Below are positions 26,419-35,336 of a stretch of DNA of 64,000 bases, one piece after another. The stretch is from Hartmannibacter diazotrophicus. Its GTDB lineage: Bacteria > Pseudomonadota > Alphaproteobacteria > Rhizobiales > Pleomorphomonadaceae. The stretch covers positions 468,550 through 532,549 of the forward strand of contig NZ_LT960614.1 of the NCBI RefSeq assembly GCF_900231165.1, written 5' to 3'. The translations under genes and the position numbers were made by a program. Numbering within the stretch: position 1 is the first letter of the stretch; each line of letters starts with the position of its first letter. The notes under the pieces are model-generated. The model made no database searches. It worked only from the letters and a program-made list of their open reading frames with translations, and had not been told where the DNA came from.

Positions 26419-28296
26419 TCAAACCGCCCAGCAGCTGCAGCCAAGCGCGCCGAAAAAGCCCTTGAGGTCGGAGATCGGCAGCGTCGAGGACCAGGCACCC
26501 GCATGGTCATGCCCATGCATGCCGCATGCAGAAGAGCATCCGCAGGACGTGATCGCGGTGCGGCGAAGCGAATGACGGCCGGCGCCCTCAGGCTCGCCCC
26601 AGGCACCGTAGCCGCCGAAGGTCCGCACCGGCGACCAGTCCGGCATCGCCGGCGGAACGCTGCTTTCATCGAGGTCGGCAAAGTCTCCCGCGCCATAGAC
26701 CACCTTGCCGCCGACGACGGTGAGATCGGAGGTGAGGAAGGAAATCTCATCTTCGGCGCAGGCGAAGAAATCCTTGTCAGGGACCATGAGGTCGGCGAAG
26801 TGGCCCTTTTCGATGCAGCCCCGTTTGCCCTCCTCATTGGAGAACCAGGCGACCTTCTCGGTCCACATGCGCAGGGCCGTCTCGCGGTCGAGGCAATTGG
26901 CGCGCGGGTAAATCTGAAGGCCGCCCAGCGTGCGCCCGGTGATCATCCACGACAGCGAGACCCAGGGATTGTAGGAGGCAACGCGCGTGGCGTCGGTGCC
27001 GGCGGAGACGTGGACGCCTTTTTCCAGCATCTTGGCGATCGGCGGTGTCGCCTCGGCGGCGCCCCGGCCGTAGCGCTCGACGAAATATTCGCCCTGGTAG
27101 GCCATGCGGTGCTGGACGGCGATGCCGCCGCCGAGTGCTGCGATCCGGTCGATCGACCTGTCCGAGATCGTCTCGGCATGGTCGAAGAACCAGTTCAGCC
27201 CGGAAAGCGGAATGTCCTGGTTGACCGTCTCGAAAACGTCGAGCGCGCGGCTGATCGTCTCGTCATAGGTCGCGTGCAGCCGCCACGGCCATTTGTTTTC
27301 GGCGAGGATGCGGACGACCTCCTCGAGTTCGCCCTCCATCTCCGGCGCCATGTCCGGGCGCGGTTCGCGGAAATCCTCAAAATCGGCGGCGGAAAAGACC
27401 AGCATCTCACCGGCGCCGTTGTGGCGGAAATAGTCGGTCCCCTGCTTGTATTTGACGGAGGATGTCCATTTCAGGAAGTCCTCCTTTTCCTCTTTCGGCT
27501 TCTGCGTGAAGAGGTTGTAGGCAAGCCGCACGGTCATCAGGCCGTCGTCGGCAAGCTTCTGGATCACGGCATAGTCGTCCGGGTAGTTCTGGAAGCCGCC
27601 ACCCGCATCGATGACACCGGTCACGCCCAGCCGGTTGAGCTCGCGCATGAAATGGCGGGTCGAGTTGACCTGATAGTCGAAGGGAAGCTTCGGTCCTTTG
27701 GCCAGCGTTGCGTAGAGAATGCCGGCGTTGGGCCGCGCCAGCAGCAGGCCGCTCGGGTTGCCGTTGGCATCGTGCACGATCTCGCCGCCCGGCGGGTTCG
27801 GCGTGTCCTTGGTGTAGCCGACGGCCCTGAGCGCCGCGCCGTTGAGCAGCGCCCGGTCATAAAGATGCAGCAGGAAGACCGGCGTGTCGGGCGCGACGGC
27901 GTCGATCTCGTCGAGCGTCGGCAGACGCCTCTCGGCGAACTGGTGCTCGGTGAAGCCGCCGACGACGCGCACCCATTGCGGCGCCGGCGTCACGGCGACC
28001 TGGCGCTTCAGCATGTCCATGGCGTCGGCCAGCGAGCGCACGCCGTCCCAGCGAAGCTCCATGTTGTAGTTGAGCCCGCCGCGGACGACGTGGGTGTGGT
28101 TGTCGAAGAGCCCCGGCAGGACGCGTTTGCCCTTGAGGTCGATTACCTTTGTGTCGGGACCGGCCAGCGCCATGATGTCCTTGTCGCCGCCGACGGCGAG
28201 AAAGGTGCCGTCCTTGATGGCGACGGCCGTGGCTGTCGGGTTGGAGCGGTCGAGCGTCGTGATGAGGCCGTGGTGCAGAATGACGTCGGCGGACAT
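26419..28296 (-). CDS. YtcJ-like amidohydrolase with Cys/His-rich tail
   Basis: A 625-residue amidohydrolase-superfamily protein. The metal-binding HxH lies in GLFDNHTHVV, and later motifs include HATYDETISRAL, FDHAETISDRSI and VSAGTDATRVASYNPW. The closest described group is YtcJ-like deacylase/hydrolases of unknown substrate. After residue 580 it has a tail with CGCSSACGMHGHDHAG and ends GCSCWAV, looking like an extra metal site. The ATG at 28296 follows GGAGA; longer upstream frames have no homology. It forms an operon with XapX upstream (47 bp) and doxX downstream (3 bp). Confidence 0.85.
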   Translation of the reverse strand: MSADVILHHGLITTLDRSNPTATAVAIKDGTFLAVGGDKDIMALAGPDTKVIDLKGKRVLPGLFDNHTHVVRGGLNYNMELRWDGVRSLADAMDMLKRQVAVTPAPQWVRVVGGFTEHQFAERRLPTLDEIDAVAPDTPVFLLHLYDRALLNGAALRAVGYTKDTPNPPGGEIVHDANGNPSGLLLARPNAGILYATLAKGPKLPFDYQVNSTRHFMRELNRLGVTGVIDAGGGFQNYPDDYAVIQKLADDGLMTVRLAYNLFTQKPKEEKEDFLKWTSSVKYKQGTDYFRHNGAGEMLVFSAADFEDFREPRPDMAPEMEGELEEVVRILAENKWPWRLHATYDETISRALDVFETVNQDIPLSGLNWFFDHAETISDRSIDRIAALGGGIAVQHRMAYQGEYFVERYGRGAAEATPPIAKMLEKGVHVSAGTDATRVASYNPWVSLSWMITGRTLGGLQIYPRANCLDRETALRMWTEKVAWFSNEEGKRGCIEKGHFADLMVPDKDFFACAEDEISFLTSDLTVVGGKVVYGAGDFADLDESSVPPAMPDWSPVRTFGGYGAWGEPEGAGRHSLRRTAITSCGCSSACGMHGHDHAGAWSSTLPISDLKGFFGALGCSCWAV

Positions 28297-28343
28297 CGGC
28301 AGGTCTCCGAAAGGGGCAAGGACAGGAAGGCGGCGGTTTAGGC

Positions 28344-28619
28344 TCAGCCGCTCTGGTTCGGCGGCTGGTCCGTGGCCGGATCGGATCCGGTCGGCAGTTC
28401 TCCGAACACATGCGGCAGGCAGCGGCTGCTGAACCACGAAACGCTGATCTGTTCGCCCTCGAAGAGGCGTTTGGCGAGCGGAACGGCCTGTTCGCCGATC
28501 AGGATGCCGAGCAGGCCGACAAGCGCGACGACGGGCGGAGCCGGGGAGCGCACGTTGATCAGGCCGTAGATGGCGCCGACAAGCAGCCCGGCGCCGAGGG
28601 ACAAGAGATAGATTTTCAT
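28344..28619 (-). CDS. XapX domain membrane protein
   Basis: A 91-residue protein with two hydrophobic segments separated by a short loop; the pattern LSLGAGLLVGAIYGLINVRS followed by ALVGLLGILIGEQAVP is typical of XapX proteins, of unknown function. A polar tail of about 40 residues follows. The ATG at 28619 is chosen because GGAAGG is 8 bases upstream; a GTG three codons earlier overlaps that site. XapX genes often sit beside YtcJ-like amidohydrolases, as here. Confidence 0.85.
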   Translation of the reverse strand: MKIYLLSLGAGLLVGAIYGLINVRSPAPPVVALVGLLGILIGEQAVPLAKRLFEGEQISVSWFSSRCLPHVFGELPTGSDPATDQPPNQSG

Positions 28620-28646
28620 GGGGCTCACCTTCCTGCCGGTGAAGAA

Positions 28647-28677
28647 CCGTCCCGGTCGCTGATCGCGGCCGGGACGG
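28647..28677 (-). terminator. GC-rich hairpin between hydrolase and XapX genes
   Basis: CCGTCCCGG (28647-28655) pairs with CCGGGACGG (28669-28677). It lies 19 bases past the stop of the isochorismatase-like gene. Without a T-tract it may attenuate rather than fully stop readthrough into the XapX gene. Confidence 0.5.
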
Positions 28678-28695
28678 AGGCGGCCTTGGGAGGGA

Positions 28696-29349
28696 TCAGT
28701 GGCTTTCGGAAGCGCCGAACATGGTCTTGGCGTAGATGATGCCGAGGCCGTAGGCGCCGCCGTATTCCTTGGCGATGCCGGTCGTCATGTCGTAGGTCTC
28801 GGTGCGAGCCCAGTCGCGCTGCAACTCCAGCAGATACTGCAGCGAGGTCATCGGGCGCACGCCGGCGTGGATCATGCGCTGCATGGCACGCTCGTGCGCC
28901 TCGTCGGAGACGTCACCGCAGGCGTCGGCGATGACGTAGACCTCGAAGCCCTGATGCAGGGCGGACAGCGCCGGGCCGACGATGCACACGCTCGTCCAGA
29001 GGCCGCAAAGGACGACGCGGTCCTTGCCGATGCGGTTGACCTCGCCGATCACCGGGCCATCTTCCCAGGTGTTCATCGAGGTCCGGTCCAGCATGGCCTG
29101 ACCCGGGAAGGCGTCCGTGATCTCGGTGAACATCGGACCGGAGAAGCTCTTCTCGGCGACGGTGGTCAGGATGGTCGGCACCTTGAAGCCGGCGGCGGAG
29201 CGCGCCACGAGGGCGGCGTTGTTGCGCAGGGCGACGGCGTCGATCGACTTGGTCGCAAAGGACATTTGCGACTGGAAGTCGATCATGATGAGCATGTGGT
29301 TGTCGGGAGCGATCAGGGCCTTGCCTGGAATCGGGCTCGCAGTCGGCAT
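28696..29349 (-). CDS. Isochorismatase-fold cysteine hydrolase (YcaC-like)
   Basis: A 217-residue cysteine hydrolase. The Asp of the triad is in MLIMIDFQSQM (D24), a Lys lies in TVAEKSF and the nucleophile is Cys122 in CGLWTSVCIVGPA. The substrate is unknown; the YcaC branch is widespread in stress and detoxification clusters. It starts the - strand run hydrolase-XapX-amidohydrolase-DoxX and lies downstream of an AraC regulator that may control it. Confidence 0.88.
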   Translation of the reverse strand: MPTASPIPGKALIAPDNHMLIMIDFQSQMSFATKSIDAVALRNNAALVARSAAGFKVPTILTTVAEKSFSGPMFTEITDAFPGQAMLDRTSMNTWEDGPVIGEVNRIGKDRVVLCGLWTSVCIVGPALSALHQGFEVYVIADACGDVSDEAHERAMQRMIHAGVRPMTSLQYLLELQRDWARTETYDMTTGIAKEYGGAYGLGIIYAKTMFGASESH

Positions 29350-29653
29350 AGTGGGATTCCCTCGGTTCCGGTCGTGCGGCGCACGTGAACTGTCTGATGA
29401 GGCCTCGACTATGGCCTGCGCCCGGAAGCCCCTTCTTGTAGGGAAGTTCGCCCCGTTGTATTTTTACGTATCGGCCGCCGGGGCTTGGCGACGCCGGTCC
29501 CAGACGCCGACCTCAATCCCGATTGGCATCGCACGTCACACGGCTTCAGTCGCCGGGGCGCTGAACCGGGCTCAGGGAAAAAATTTCAAAAACAACAGGT
29601 TGATGGGTTTTCGCCGTCGCCCGGCATGAGGGCGGTTGATGGCTGGAAATCCG
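29350..29653. other. Intergenic region between hydrolase and first araC-like gene
   Basis: About 300 bp with no gene. It must contain the promoter for the - strand hydrolase run, and is the obvious target for the AraC regulator encoded next to it. No clear palindrome was found. Confidence 0.45.
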
Positions 29654-30580
29654 TCAGGAGATCCGCTCGCGCCGCCAGGCGCCGGGCGTCGTGCCGGTTG
29701 CCTTGGCAAATCCGCGCGTGAAGTGGCTTTGGTCCGAAAAGCCGCATTTCAGAGCAACGTCCTTGAGGGACATGGACGGTGCCATCAGCAGATCGCAGGC
29801 TCGCGCGATGCGCAATTGCGTCAGGAACTGATGCGGCGTTTGCCCGAAGGTGTCGCGAAACGCCTGCATGAAGGCGGCCGGCGCCATGCCGCAAGCCTCG
29901 GCCAGATCGGCGACCGACACATCCCCGCTCATGTTCGCCTGCAGCATGTCCTGCACCAGTGCCTTCTGGCGTGAGGAAAACATCCGGCGATGGCCGGGTG
30001 TTGCGACCGGGCCGTTTCCGTAGCGGGAAAGCAGGTGAATGCCGATCGCGACCGAAAGCTGGTCGACGAAGAGGGCGCTTCTGTCCATGGGGCCGATGGA
30101 CGAGGAAAAGAGGGCGCCGAGCAGGCCGCCGAGCACGTCGTCCTTGCCAAGATCGGTCTGCCTGAGCTCGGTCACGCGTGCGGCATCGGCTTCATCGGCG
30201 ATGCGCGACAGGCCGGGGTAGGTGACTTCGGCCAGGATGAAGTCGAACGTTCCGCCGAGATCCGCCTTGTACGAGTCGGAAAACGGGCGGACGTAGACGC
30301 CGTTGGCCTCGAAGTCATACTGCTCGGCGTGGTGTTCCCTGAAGATCCTCCGCCTGTGGCCGGCCTGGGTCGAAAGCCCGATCAGGAAGCCGCGGTCGGT
30401 CGCCGGCATGGTCACCTGTCCAGGTGCCCCTTGCAGGGACGACTTGTGGTGGAAGGTGATGTTGCGGCTGGCAACGGTCTGGTCGCGATCGAGCTTGCTC
30501 AGCGAACAGCCCAGCGAGTCCCGCTTCGGGGCGGCATCTGGATGTCTCGTTTGCGCAGGCACCGGCGTATTCCCTGGCAA
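29654..30580 (-). CDS. AraC family transcriptional regulator 1
   Basis: A 308-residue regulator with a divergent N-terminal sensing region and a C-terminal double helix-turn-helix: VADLAEACGMAPAAFMQAFR and then VALKCGFSDQSHFTRGFAKA, both characteristic of AraC/XylS proteins. It lies upstream of and on the same strand as the isochorismatase-like hydrolase run and probably activates it. It is the first of three AraC genes in tandem. Confidence 0.92.
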   Translation of the reverse strand: MPGNTPVPAQTRHPDAAPKRDSLGCSLSKLDRDQTVASRNITFHHKSSLQGAPGQVTMPATDRGFLIGLSTQAGHRRRIFREHHAEQYDFEANGVYVRPFSDSYKADLGGTFDFILAEVTYPGLSRIADEADAARVTELRQTDLGKDDVLGGLLGALFSSSIGPMDRSALFVDQLSVAIGIHLLSRYGNGPVATPGHRRMFSSRQKALVQDMLQANMSGDVSVADLAEACGMAPAAFMQAFRDTFGQTPHQFLTQLRIARACDLLMAPSMSLKDVALKCGFSDQSHFTRGFAKATGTTPGAWRRERIS

Positions 30581-30676
30581 GTCGACGAAAAACCTGAAGC
30601 AGTGATGGCAAAATCAGTGCGGCGGTCGCCCGATCTGAACGAGCGTCCGCCAGACAACGCGGTTGACCCGACCGAG

Positions 30677-30718
30677 AAAAAAGACCCTCCGACCGGACAT
30701 GCGGTCGGCAGCTTTTTT
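30677..30718. terminator. Bidirectional intrinsic terminator
   Basis: CCGACCG (30689-30695) and CGGTCGG (30702-30708) form a hairpin with a 6-base loop. TTTTTT follows on the + strand (30713-30718) and AAAAAA precedes it (30677-30682), giving a T-tract in both directions. On the - strand it ends the transcript of the second araC-like gene. Confidence 0.8.
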
Positions 30719-30775
30719 GTCGGACGAATTAAAGCGTGAGGCGCCCGTCGATGCAAGTGATTCTACGGACCCGCA

Positions 30776-31681
30776 TCAACGGCAGAGATGCTCCTCCGGG
30801 CCGGAGCCAGGCCAGTCGGCGCTTTCATCCATGCCGTAAAGCTGCCTGAAGCGTCCGGGCGTCTCGCCGGCGATGGCGGTGAAGACCCGGCTGAAGTGGC
30901 TCTGGTCTGAAAAGCCGCATATCAGCGCAATCTCGGCGAGGGGGATATCCTGCCTCAGCAGCGCCTTTGCTCTGGCGACCCGGTATTCCGTCAGCCACCT
31001 GTGGGGTGTGCGCCCGAAGCTTTCCTTGAAAGCCTTGATGAAATAGCTGCGCGACAGGTCGCACGCGTCGGCGAGCGTCGATATCGAAACCGGCTTGTCG
31101 AGATGGGCGACGAGAATGTCCGTCGCGCGCTTCTCCTGCCACCGGGCAAGGGTGCCTCGGCTCTGGGACGAGAAGTGCAGGCCGCCGTAGCTCTGCGTCA
31201 AATGCGTCAGCATCGCCAGGTTGATCTGCTCGACAAAGAGCATGTTGGCGGTTTCGGGCGCCTCGAGGGCCGGCAACAGGGCGCGGGCGAGCCCGAGCAT
31301 CACGCCGTCGAGAACGTCGGTATGGCACGCGAGGCCCACATATTCAGGACGCCCGGCGTCCTTTGCGAAGGCCTCCAGACGGGCAAACGGAATTTTGAAC
31401 TGGACCTCGTCGTAAGGCGAAAGGTGGCAGACGTCCCACTTCTGCCGCAGATCGGCAATCGCCAGCGCTCCCCGCTTGCACGGTCCCTTGCCGACAAGCC
31501 GCCCGTTGTTCCAGAGCTTGTGGTCGTCAAGACTGCGGAGTTGAACGGTAACCCCATAGGCGTCCGCGCGCGGCAGGGCGCGCTCCGACGCGCTCTCAGG
31601 ACCGGCCCCGTGGGTCCGTGTGATCATGATGTCCGATGCACTGACCGAGAGAATGGTTTGCACGATCGCCGGCTGCTCCAA
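30776..31681 (-). CDS. AraC family transcriptional regulator 2
   Basis: About 301 residues from TTG at 31681, chosen because AGGGAAG is 7 bases upstream and the length fits the family; ATG at 31627 is the alternative. The C terminus has the AraC double HTH (ISTLADACDLSRSYFIKAFK and IALICGFSDQSHFSRVFTAI). The N-terminal part has no nameable ligand domain. It shares the SDQSHF-type recognition helix with the first AraC gene, so the two may bind similar sites. The target is unknown. Confidence 0.88.
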   Translation of the reverse strand: MEQPAIVQTILSVSASDIMITRTHGAGPESASERALPRADAYGVTVQLRSLDDHKLWNNGRLVGKGPCKRGALAIADLRQKWDVCHLSPYDEVQFKIPFARLEAFAKDAGRPEYVGLACHTDVLDGVMLGLARALLPALEAPETANMLFVEQINLAMLTHLTQSYGGLHFSSQSRGTLARWQEKRATDILVAHLDKPVSISTLADACDLSRSYFIKAFKESFGRTPHRWLTEYRVARAKALLRQDIPLAEIALICGFSDQSHFSRVFTAIAGETPGRFRQLYGMDESADWPGSGPEEHLCR

Positions 31682-31973
31682 TGCAATGCTTCCCTGCTGG
31701 TTCGAGGCCGTCCGGAGGGCCTTCCCGTCATGAAATGGCGAAGAAACATGATGTCTTCGCGACAGCACGTGTTTGTTGGTCGCCGCCTGCCGCTTCGAAC
31801 GGCGAAGCCGGGGCGAAAGCGCGCCGGATCGCAAGAACGCTCTTCCGGAAGATCGGGGCGCCTCCCGCATCCTGCGGCAGGCGTCGACTGTAGCCCGATT
31901 CACCCGTCCCGGAAACCGGATCTGATCGGCGCAGTGTATTAAGTGACTGTTTTCGCGCAGCTCCTGCCTGTCT

Positions 31974-32861
31974 TCAATGAAGCCCATGATCCCCGGCGCT
32001 TGCGGGCATCCGGCCCGTTTCGCGCACGAATTCGCGTGTCATCGCCACCTTGTCGGCAAAGCCGCATCGCCGGGCGACGTCGTCGAGCGGCAAGGCCGCC
32101 TCGGCCAGCAGTCGGCGCGCGCGCCCGACGCGGTAGCGGATCAGCCAGCGGTGTGGCGTCACGCCGGTGACGGCCTTGAAGGCCCTCGTGAAAGGACCGG
32201 GCGCAAGGCCGATCGAAGCCGCGACATCGGCAATCTGAAGGTCGGAGGCGAAATGGCCGATGATGAAGTCCTTGGCGTCCTTTTCCTGCCAGATGGAAAG
32301 CGGTTCCCGTCCGCCGGCCCTCCTGTGCGCCTCGGCGTGACGTTGCAGGAGATGGGCGCAGATCGCGACGGCGACATGGCGCACCGTCATCCGGGCGATT
32401 TCGTCGGGGTCGTCGATGAGTGGCAGGAGAGACGCGGCCAGATTGCGCATGACATCGTCGTCGTCGCCTCGCCGGCATCTGAGCGCGGCCGGAGGCGGAG
32501 ACTTCGGCAACTCGGTCACTTCCTCAAGCAGATCGTGCGGCAGGCAGAATGCGATCGAGTTGAGGTCGCTGTGAAGGCGGAACGAGGCGCCCTGGCTGAG
32601 GTCGATGATGCACAGGCTGCCCTCGCGAAAACGCCTGACCGGCGTCGTCGTGCCGTCGGCGGCAAGGTCGCAGTGATAGGCATCCTGCAGATAGAGCATC
32701 AGCAGGTAGGCGTTCATCGCGGGCAGGGAGAATTCGCGCCCGCTCGGGCCGTGATGCCGATACTGGAGACGGGTCATCGAGAATCCCGCGCCATCGAGCG
32801 GCCGCACGCAAAGGAAAGGCGCATTCGTCAGCCCGAAGAGCGGGCCGAAACAGTCTTCCAT
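31974..32861 (-). CDS. AraC family transcriptional regulator 3
   Basis: A 295-residue regulator from ATG at 32861; TTG at 32879 would add six residues. An N-terminal cupin-like half (RFREGSLCIIDLSQGASFRL) precedes the double HTH (IADVAASIGLAPGPFTRAFK and VARRCGFADKVAMTREFVRE). The second recognition helix differs from those of the two AraC genes downstream, suggesting a different operator. It lies alone, with 290 bp to the next AraC gene and about 450 bp upstream. Confidence 0.88.
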   Translation of the reverse strand: MEDCFGPLFGLTNAPFLCVRPLDGAGFSMTRLQYRHHGPSGREFSLPAMNAYLLMLYLQDAYHCDLAADGTTTPVRRFREGSLCIIDLSQGASFRLHSDLNSIAFCLPHDLLEEVTELPKSPPPAALRCRRGDDDDVMRNLAASLLPLIDDPDEIARMTVRHVAVAICAHLLQRHAEAHRRAGGREPLSIWQEKDAKDFIIGHFASDLQIADVAASIGLAPGPFTRAFKAVTGVTPHRWLIRYRVGRARRLLAEAALPLDDVARRCGFADKVAMTREFVRETGRMPASAGDHGLH

Positions 32862-33311
32862 TGCTAGCTCGTCACGCAAATCGAACGTCCCGCAGTCATT
32901 GAGGTCCTGACGATCAAATGCCGGCCTGCTGCCCTGTTGGCCCGCCGGTCCGTGTGTCGCAGGGGCGGACGGCCTGCCACCCGCCCTTCAAAACAAACCG
33001 TGCCTCGCCCAGGTCCTTCGGCCGATCCCGGCAGCCCGCATGAGGAGAGTGAGCACGCTTCAACCGGCTATGATTGCACCGCACGCCTTCATTTTGCATT
33101 TTTGACGCGTCACTTCACGTGGCGAATTGGGCAGATTTCATCAAAACACAAAATCCTGCGGTGCGAGAGACGAAAACCGGACGGGGCAATGCTCGGCTAG
33201 ACTAGTTCCGACGGTGTGCTCCGGGGTTGTCCCGTGTTCTGGCGCGCTCCGCCGCTGCCGAGGCCGGCGGGGAAGGGAGCCGGCGCGGTTGTCATGACCG
33301 GACGGCTTCTG
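32862..33311. other. Intergenic region upstream of araC-like gene 3
   Basis: About 450 bp between the start of the AraC gene and the end of a LysR gene, both on the - strand. No gene is supported. It should hold the promoter of the AraC gene; a moderately AT-rich stretch lies at 33080-33160. Confidence 0.45.
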
Positions 33312-34211
33312 TCAAAGCGGCCTGATCCGGGTCACGTAGTCTTCGAAGAAGTCGGAGAATTTCGCGACGCGGATCGGAAGCCGGTCGTAGGGCGGATAGT
33401 AGAGCGTCAGCCAAAGCTCCGGCGCCTCCCAGCCCGGCAGCACCTGCGCCAGCGTTCCGGCAGCGAGTGCCTCTTCCACGATGAACAGCGGCAGCAACGC
33501 GATGCCCTCGCCCTTTTCGGCCATCCGGGCAATGAGTTCGCCATTGTTGCCGGCAAAATGCCCGGCCGCGCGCACCTTGCGCGTTCGACCCTCGCCCGTG
33601 AGATCCCACGTTTCGCTCAGGGCATCCGGGTCATAGGCAAGACAGGCGTGCGGGTCGAGGTCCTCAGGCGATTGCGGTGTGCCGTGGATCGCCAGGTAGG
33701 ACGGCGAGGCGACCATGACGCGGCGAACCCGGCAGATCTTGCGCCAGATCGTGGACTTGTCCTTCGGCGGCCCTGAAATGCGGATCGCCAGATCATAGGG
33801 CTCGGTCAAGATGTCGATGAACCGGTCCGTCAGGGACAGCGACAGCGTGACCTTTGGATGCGCGGCGCGGAAGTCCGTCGCGATGTCCGGCAGAATCTGT
33901 TGCCCGAAGGAAAGCGGGGCATTGATCCGGATCGGCCCCGACGCGTCGTCGTGCATCGCACGCACTTCTTCGGCGGCCTCATCGAAGGCGGCGACGAGCG
34001 GCCCCAGGCGCGCGGCATAGACCGCTCCCGCCGACGTCAGCGACACCTGCCGCGTGGTGCGCAGGAAAAGCTGCAGGCCCAGTTGCTCCTCCAGCGCGTT
34101 GACGGCGCGCGTGACGGAGGGGGCGGTCATCGCCAGCTGGCGGGCCGCGGCAACGAAGCTGCGTTGTTCGGCGACGGCGAGAAAGACGCGGATGTGGGTG
34201 AGTTCGCTCAT
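33312..34211 (-). CDS. LysR family regulator of the mhq-like genes
   Basis: A 299-residue LysR-type regulator: N-terminal winged HTH (FLAVAEQRSFVAAARQLAMT, then APSVTRAVNALEEQLG) and an effector-binding domain starting near GPIRINAPLSFGQQ. It belongs to the CrgA-like group often found next to quinone or aldehyde reductases. It is divergent from the dioxygenase and hydrolase genes, the standard arrangement for a LysR and its target; the 128-bp gap carries repeated TGCAATAAT motifs. Confidence 0.92.
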   Translation of the reverse strand: MSELTHIRVFLAVAEQRSFVAAARQLAMTAPSVTRAVNALEEQLGLQLFLRTTRQVSLTSAGAVYAARLGPLVAAFDEAAEEVRAMHDDASGPIRINAPLSFGQQILPDIATDFRAAHPKVTLSLSLTDRFIDILTEPYDLAIRISGPPKDKSTIWRKICRVRRVMVASPSYLAIHGTPQSPEDLDPHACLAYDPDALSETWDLTGEGRTRKVRAAGHFAGNNGELIARMAEKGEGIALLPLFIVEEALAAGTLAQVLPGWEAPELWLTLYYPPYDRLPIRVAKFSDFFEDYVTRIRPL

Positions 34212-34213
34212 GG

Positions 34214-34256
34214 TGCAATAATTACACTGAATGCAATAATATGTGCAATATTATGC
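34214..34256. promoter_or_regulatory. Repeated TGCAATAAT operator in the divergent LysR promoter
   Basis: TGCAATAAT occurs at 34214-34222 and 34232-34240, and a related TGCAATATTA at 34244-34253. The last two form a near-palindrome, GCAATAATAT (34233-34242) with AATATTATGC (34247-34256). The cluster starts 3 bases upstream of the LysR ATG, consistent with autoregulation and activation of the opposite genes. Confidence 0.6.
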
Positions 34257-34339
34257 CTATTAATATTCGTGATCGGTGGAGCCATCTTTGTGTCCGAAGC
34301 AACGGCGCCCCGCGGCGCCCAACGAAAGGACACTGAGCC

Positions 34340-35269
34340 ATGCTTACGCAGATCAAGGGCTTGCACCACGTGACCTCGATGGCCGCGAAAGCCCAGCAGA
34401 ACAGCGACTTTTTCACCAAGGTGCTGGGGCTGCGGCGCGTCAAGAAGACGGTCAACTTCGACGCCCCCGACGTCTATCACCTCTACTATGGCGACGAGAT
34501 CGGAACCCCCGGCACCGTCATGACCTATTTCCCCTTCCCGCATATCGCGGCGGGGCGTCCGGGCACCGGCGAGGTCGGCGAGACCTATTTCGCAATCCCC
34601 AAGGGGTCTCAGGACTTCTGGAAGCAGCGTCTGGAGGCGCAGGGCGTGGCCGGCCTTCGCGAGAGCGAGATCGCCGGCGAAAAGCACCTGCATTTCGACG
34701 GTCCCGACCATGACGCCTTCTCCCTCGTCGAGGTGGACGGGGACGCCCGCACCGGCTGGGATCATGCCGGCGTGAGCGAGGCCGAGGCGATCCGCGGCTT
34801 CCACGGCGCGAGCCTTCGGGTGAGCGATCCGGGCGCCACGAAGGAGCTTCTTGGCTTCATGGGCTACCAGGAGGCCGACAAGAAGGACAACTGGTCCCGC
34901 TTCGTGATCCCCGGCGGCAACGGCGCCGACTTCGTCGACGTCGAGACGGTGAGAGCCAATGTCGCGCGGCTCGGCGCGGGGTCCGTCCATCACATCGCCT
35001 TCGCGGTGGAGGACCGGGCGGCCCAGCTCGAAGTCCGCAAGGCGCTGCTCGACACCGGCTACCAGGTCACCCCGGTCATCGACCGCGACTACTTCTGGGC
35101 GATCTACTTCCGCACGCCCGGCGGCGTCCTCTTTGAGATCGCCACCAACGAGCCCGGCTTCTCGCGTGACGAGGATACGGCCCATCTCGGCGAGGCGCTG
35201 AAGCTGCCGACCCGCTACGAGCCGCACCGCAGCCACATCGAGGGCCTGCTCGAGCCGATCACGGACTGA
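34340..35269 (+). CDS. mhqO: Ring-cleaving (VOC-fold) dioxygenase, MhqO-like
   Basis: A 309-residue two-domain VOC protein. Metal ligands are expected at the His in KGLHHVTSMA, a His in GSVHHIAFAVED, and the Glu in GGVLFEIATNEP. The MhqO/LinE-like group opens hydroquinone-type rings. The next gene is MhqD-like, and the same pair in Bacillus is induced by quinones and azo compounds. Here a LysR rather than MhqR stands next to it, so the inducer may differ. Confidence 0.85.
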   Translation: MLTQIKGLHHVTSMAAKAQQNSDFFTKVLGLRRVKKTVNFDAPDVYHLYYGDEIGTPGTVMTYFPFPHIAAGRPGTGEVGETYFAIPKGSQDFWKQRLEAQGVAGLRESEIAGEKHLHFDGPDHDAFSLVEVDGDARTGWDHAGVSEAEAIRGFHGASLRVSDPGATKELLGFMGYQEADKKDNWSRFVIPGGNGADFVDVETVRANVARLGAGSVHHIAFAVEDRAAQLEVRKALLDTGYQVTPVIDRDYFWAIYFRTPGGVLFEIATNEPGFSRDEDTAHLGEALKLPTRYEPHRSHIEGLLEPITD

Positions 35270-35336
35270 CCGGTGTAGCCACTTCATTTCCTCATGGCGC
35301 GGGGCCGGAAGGCCCCGCGAGAAGGAGTTTCACACG

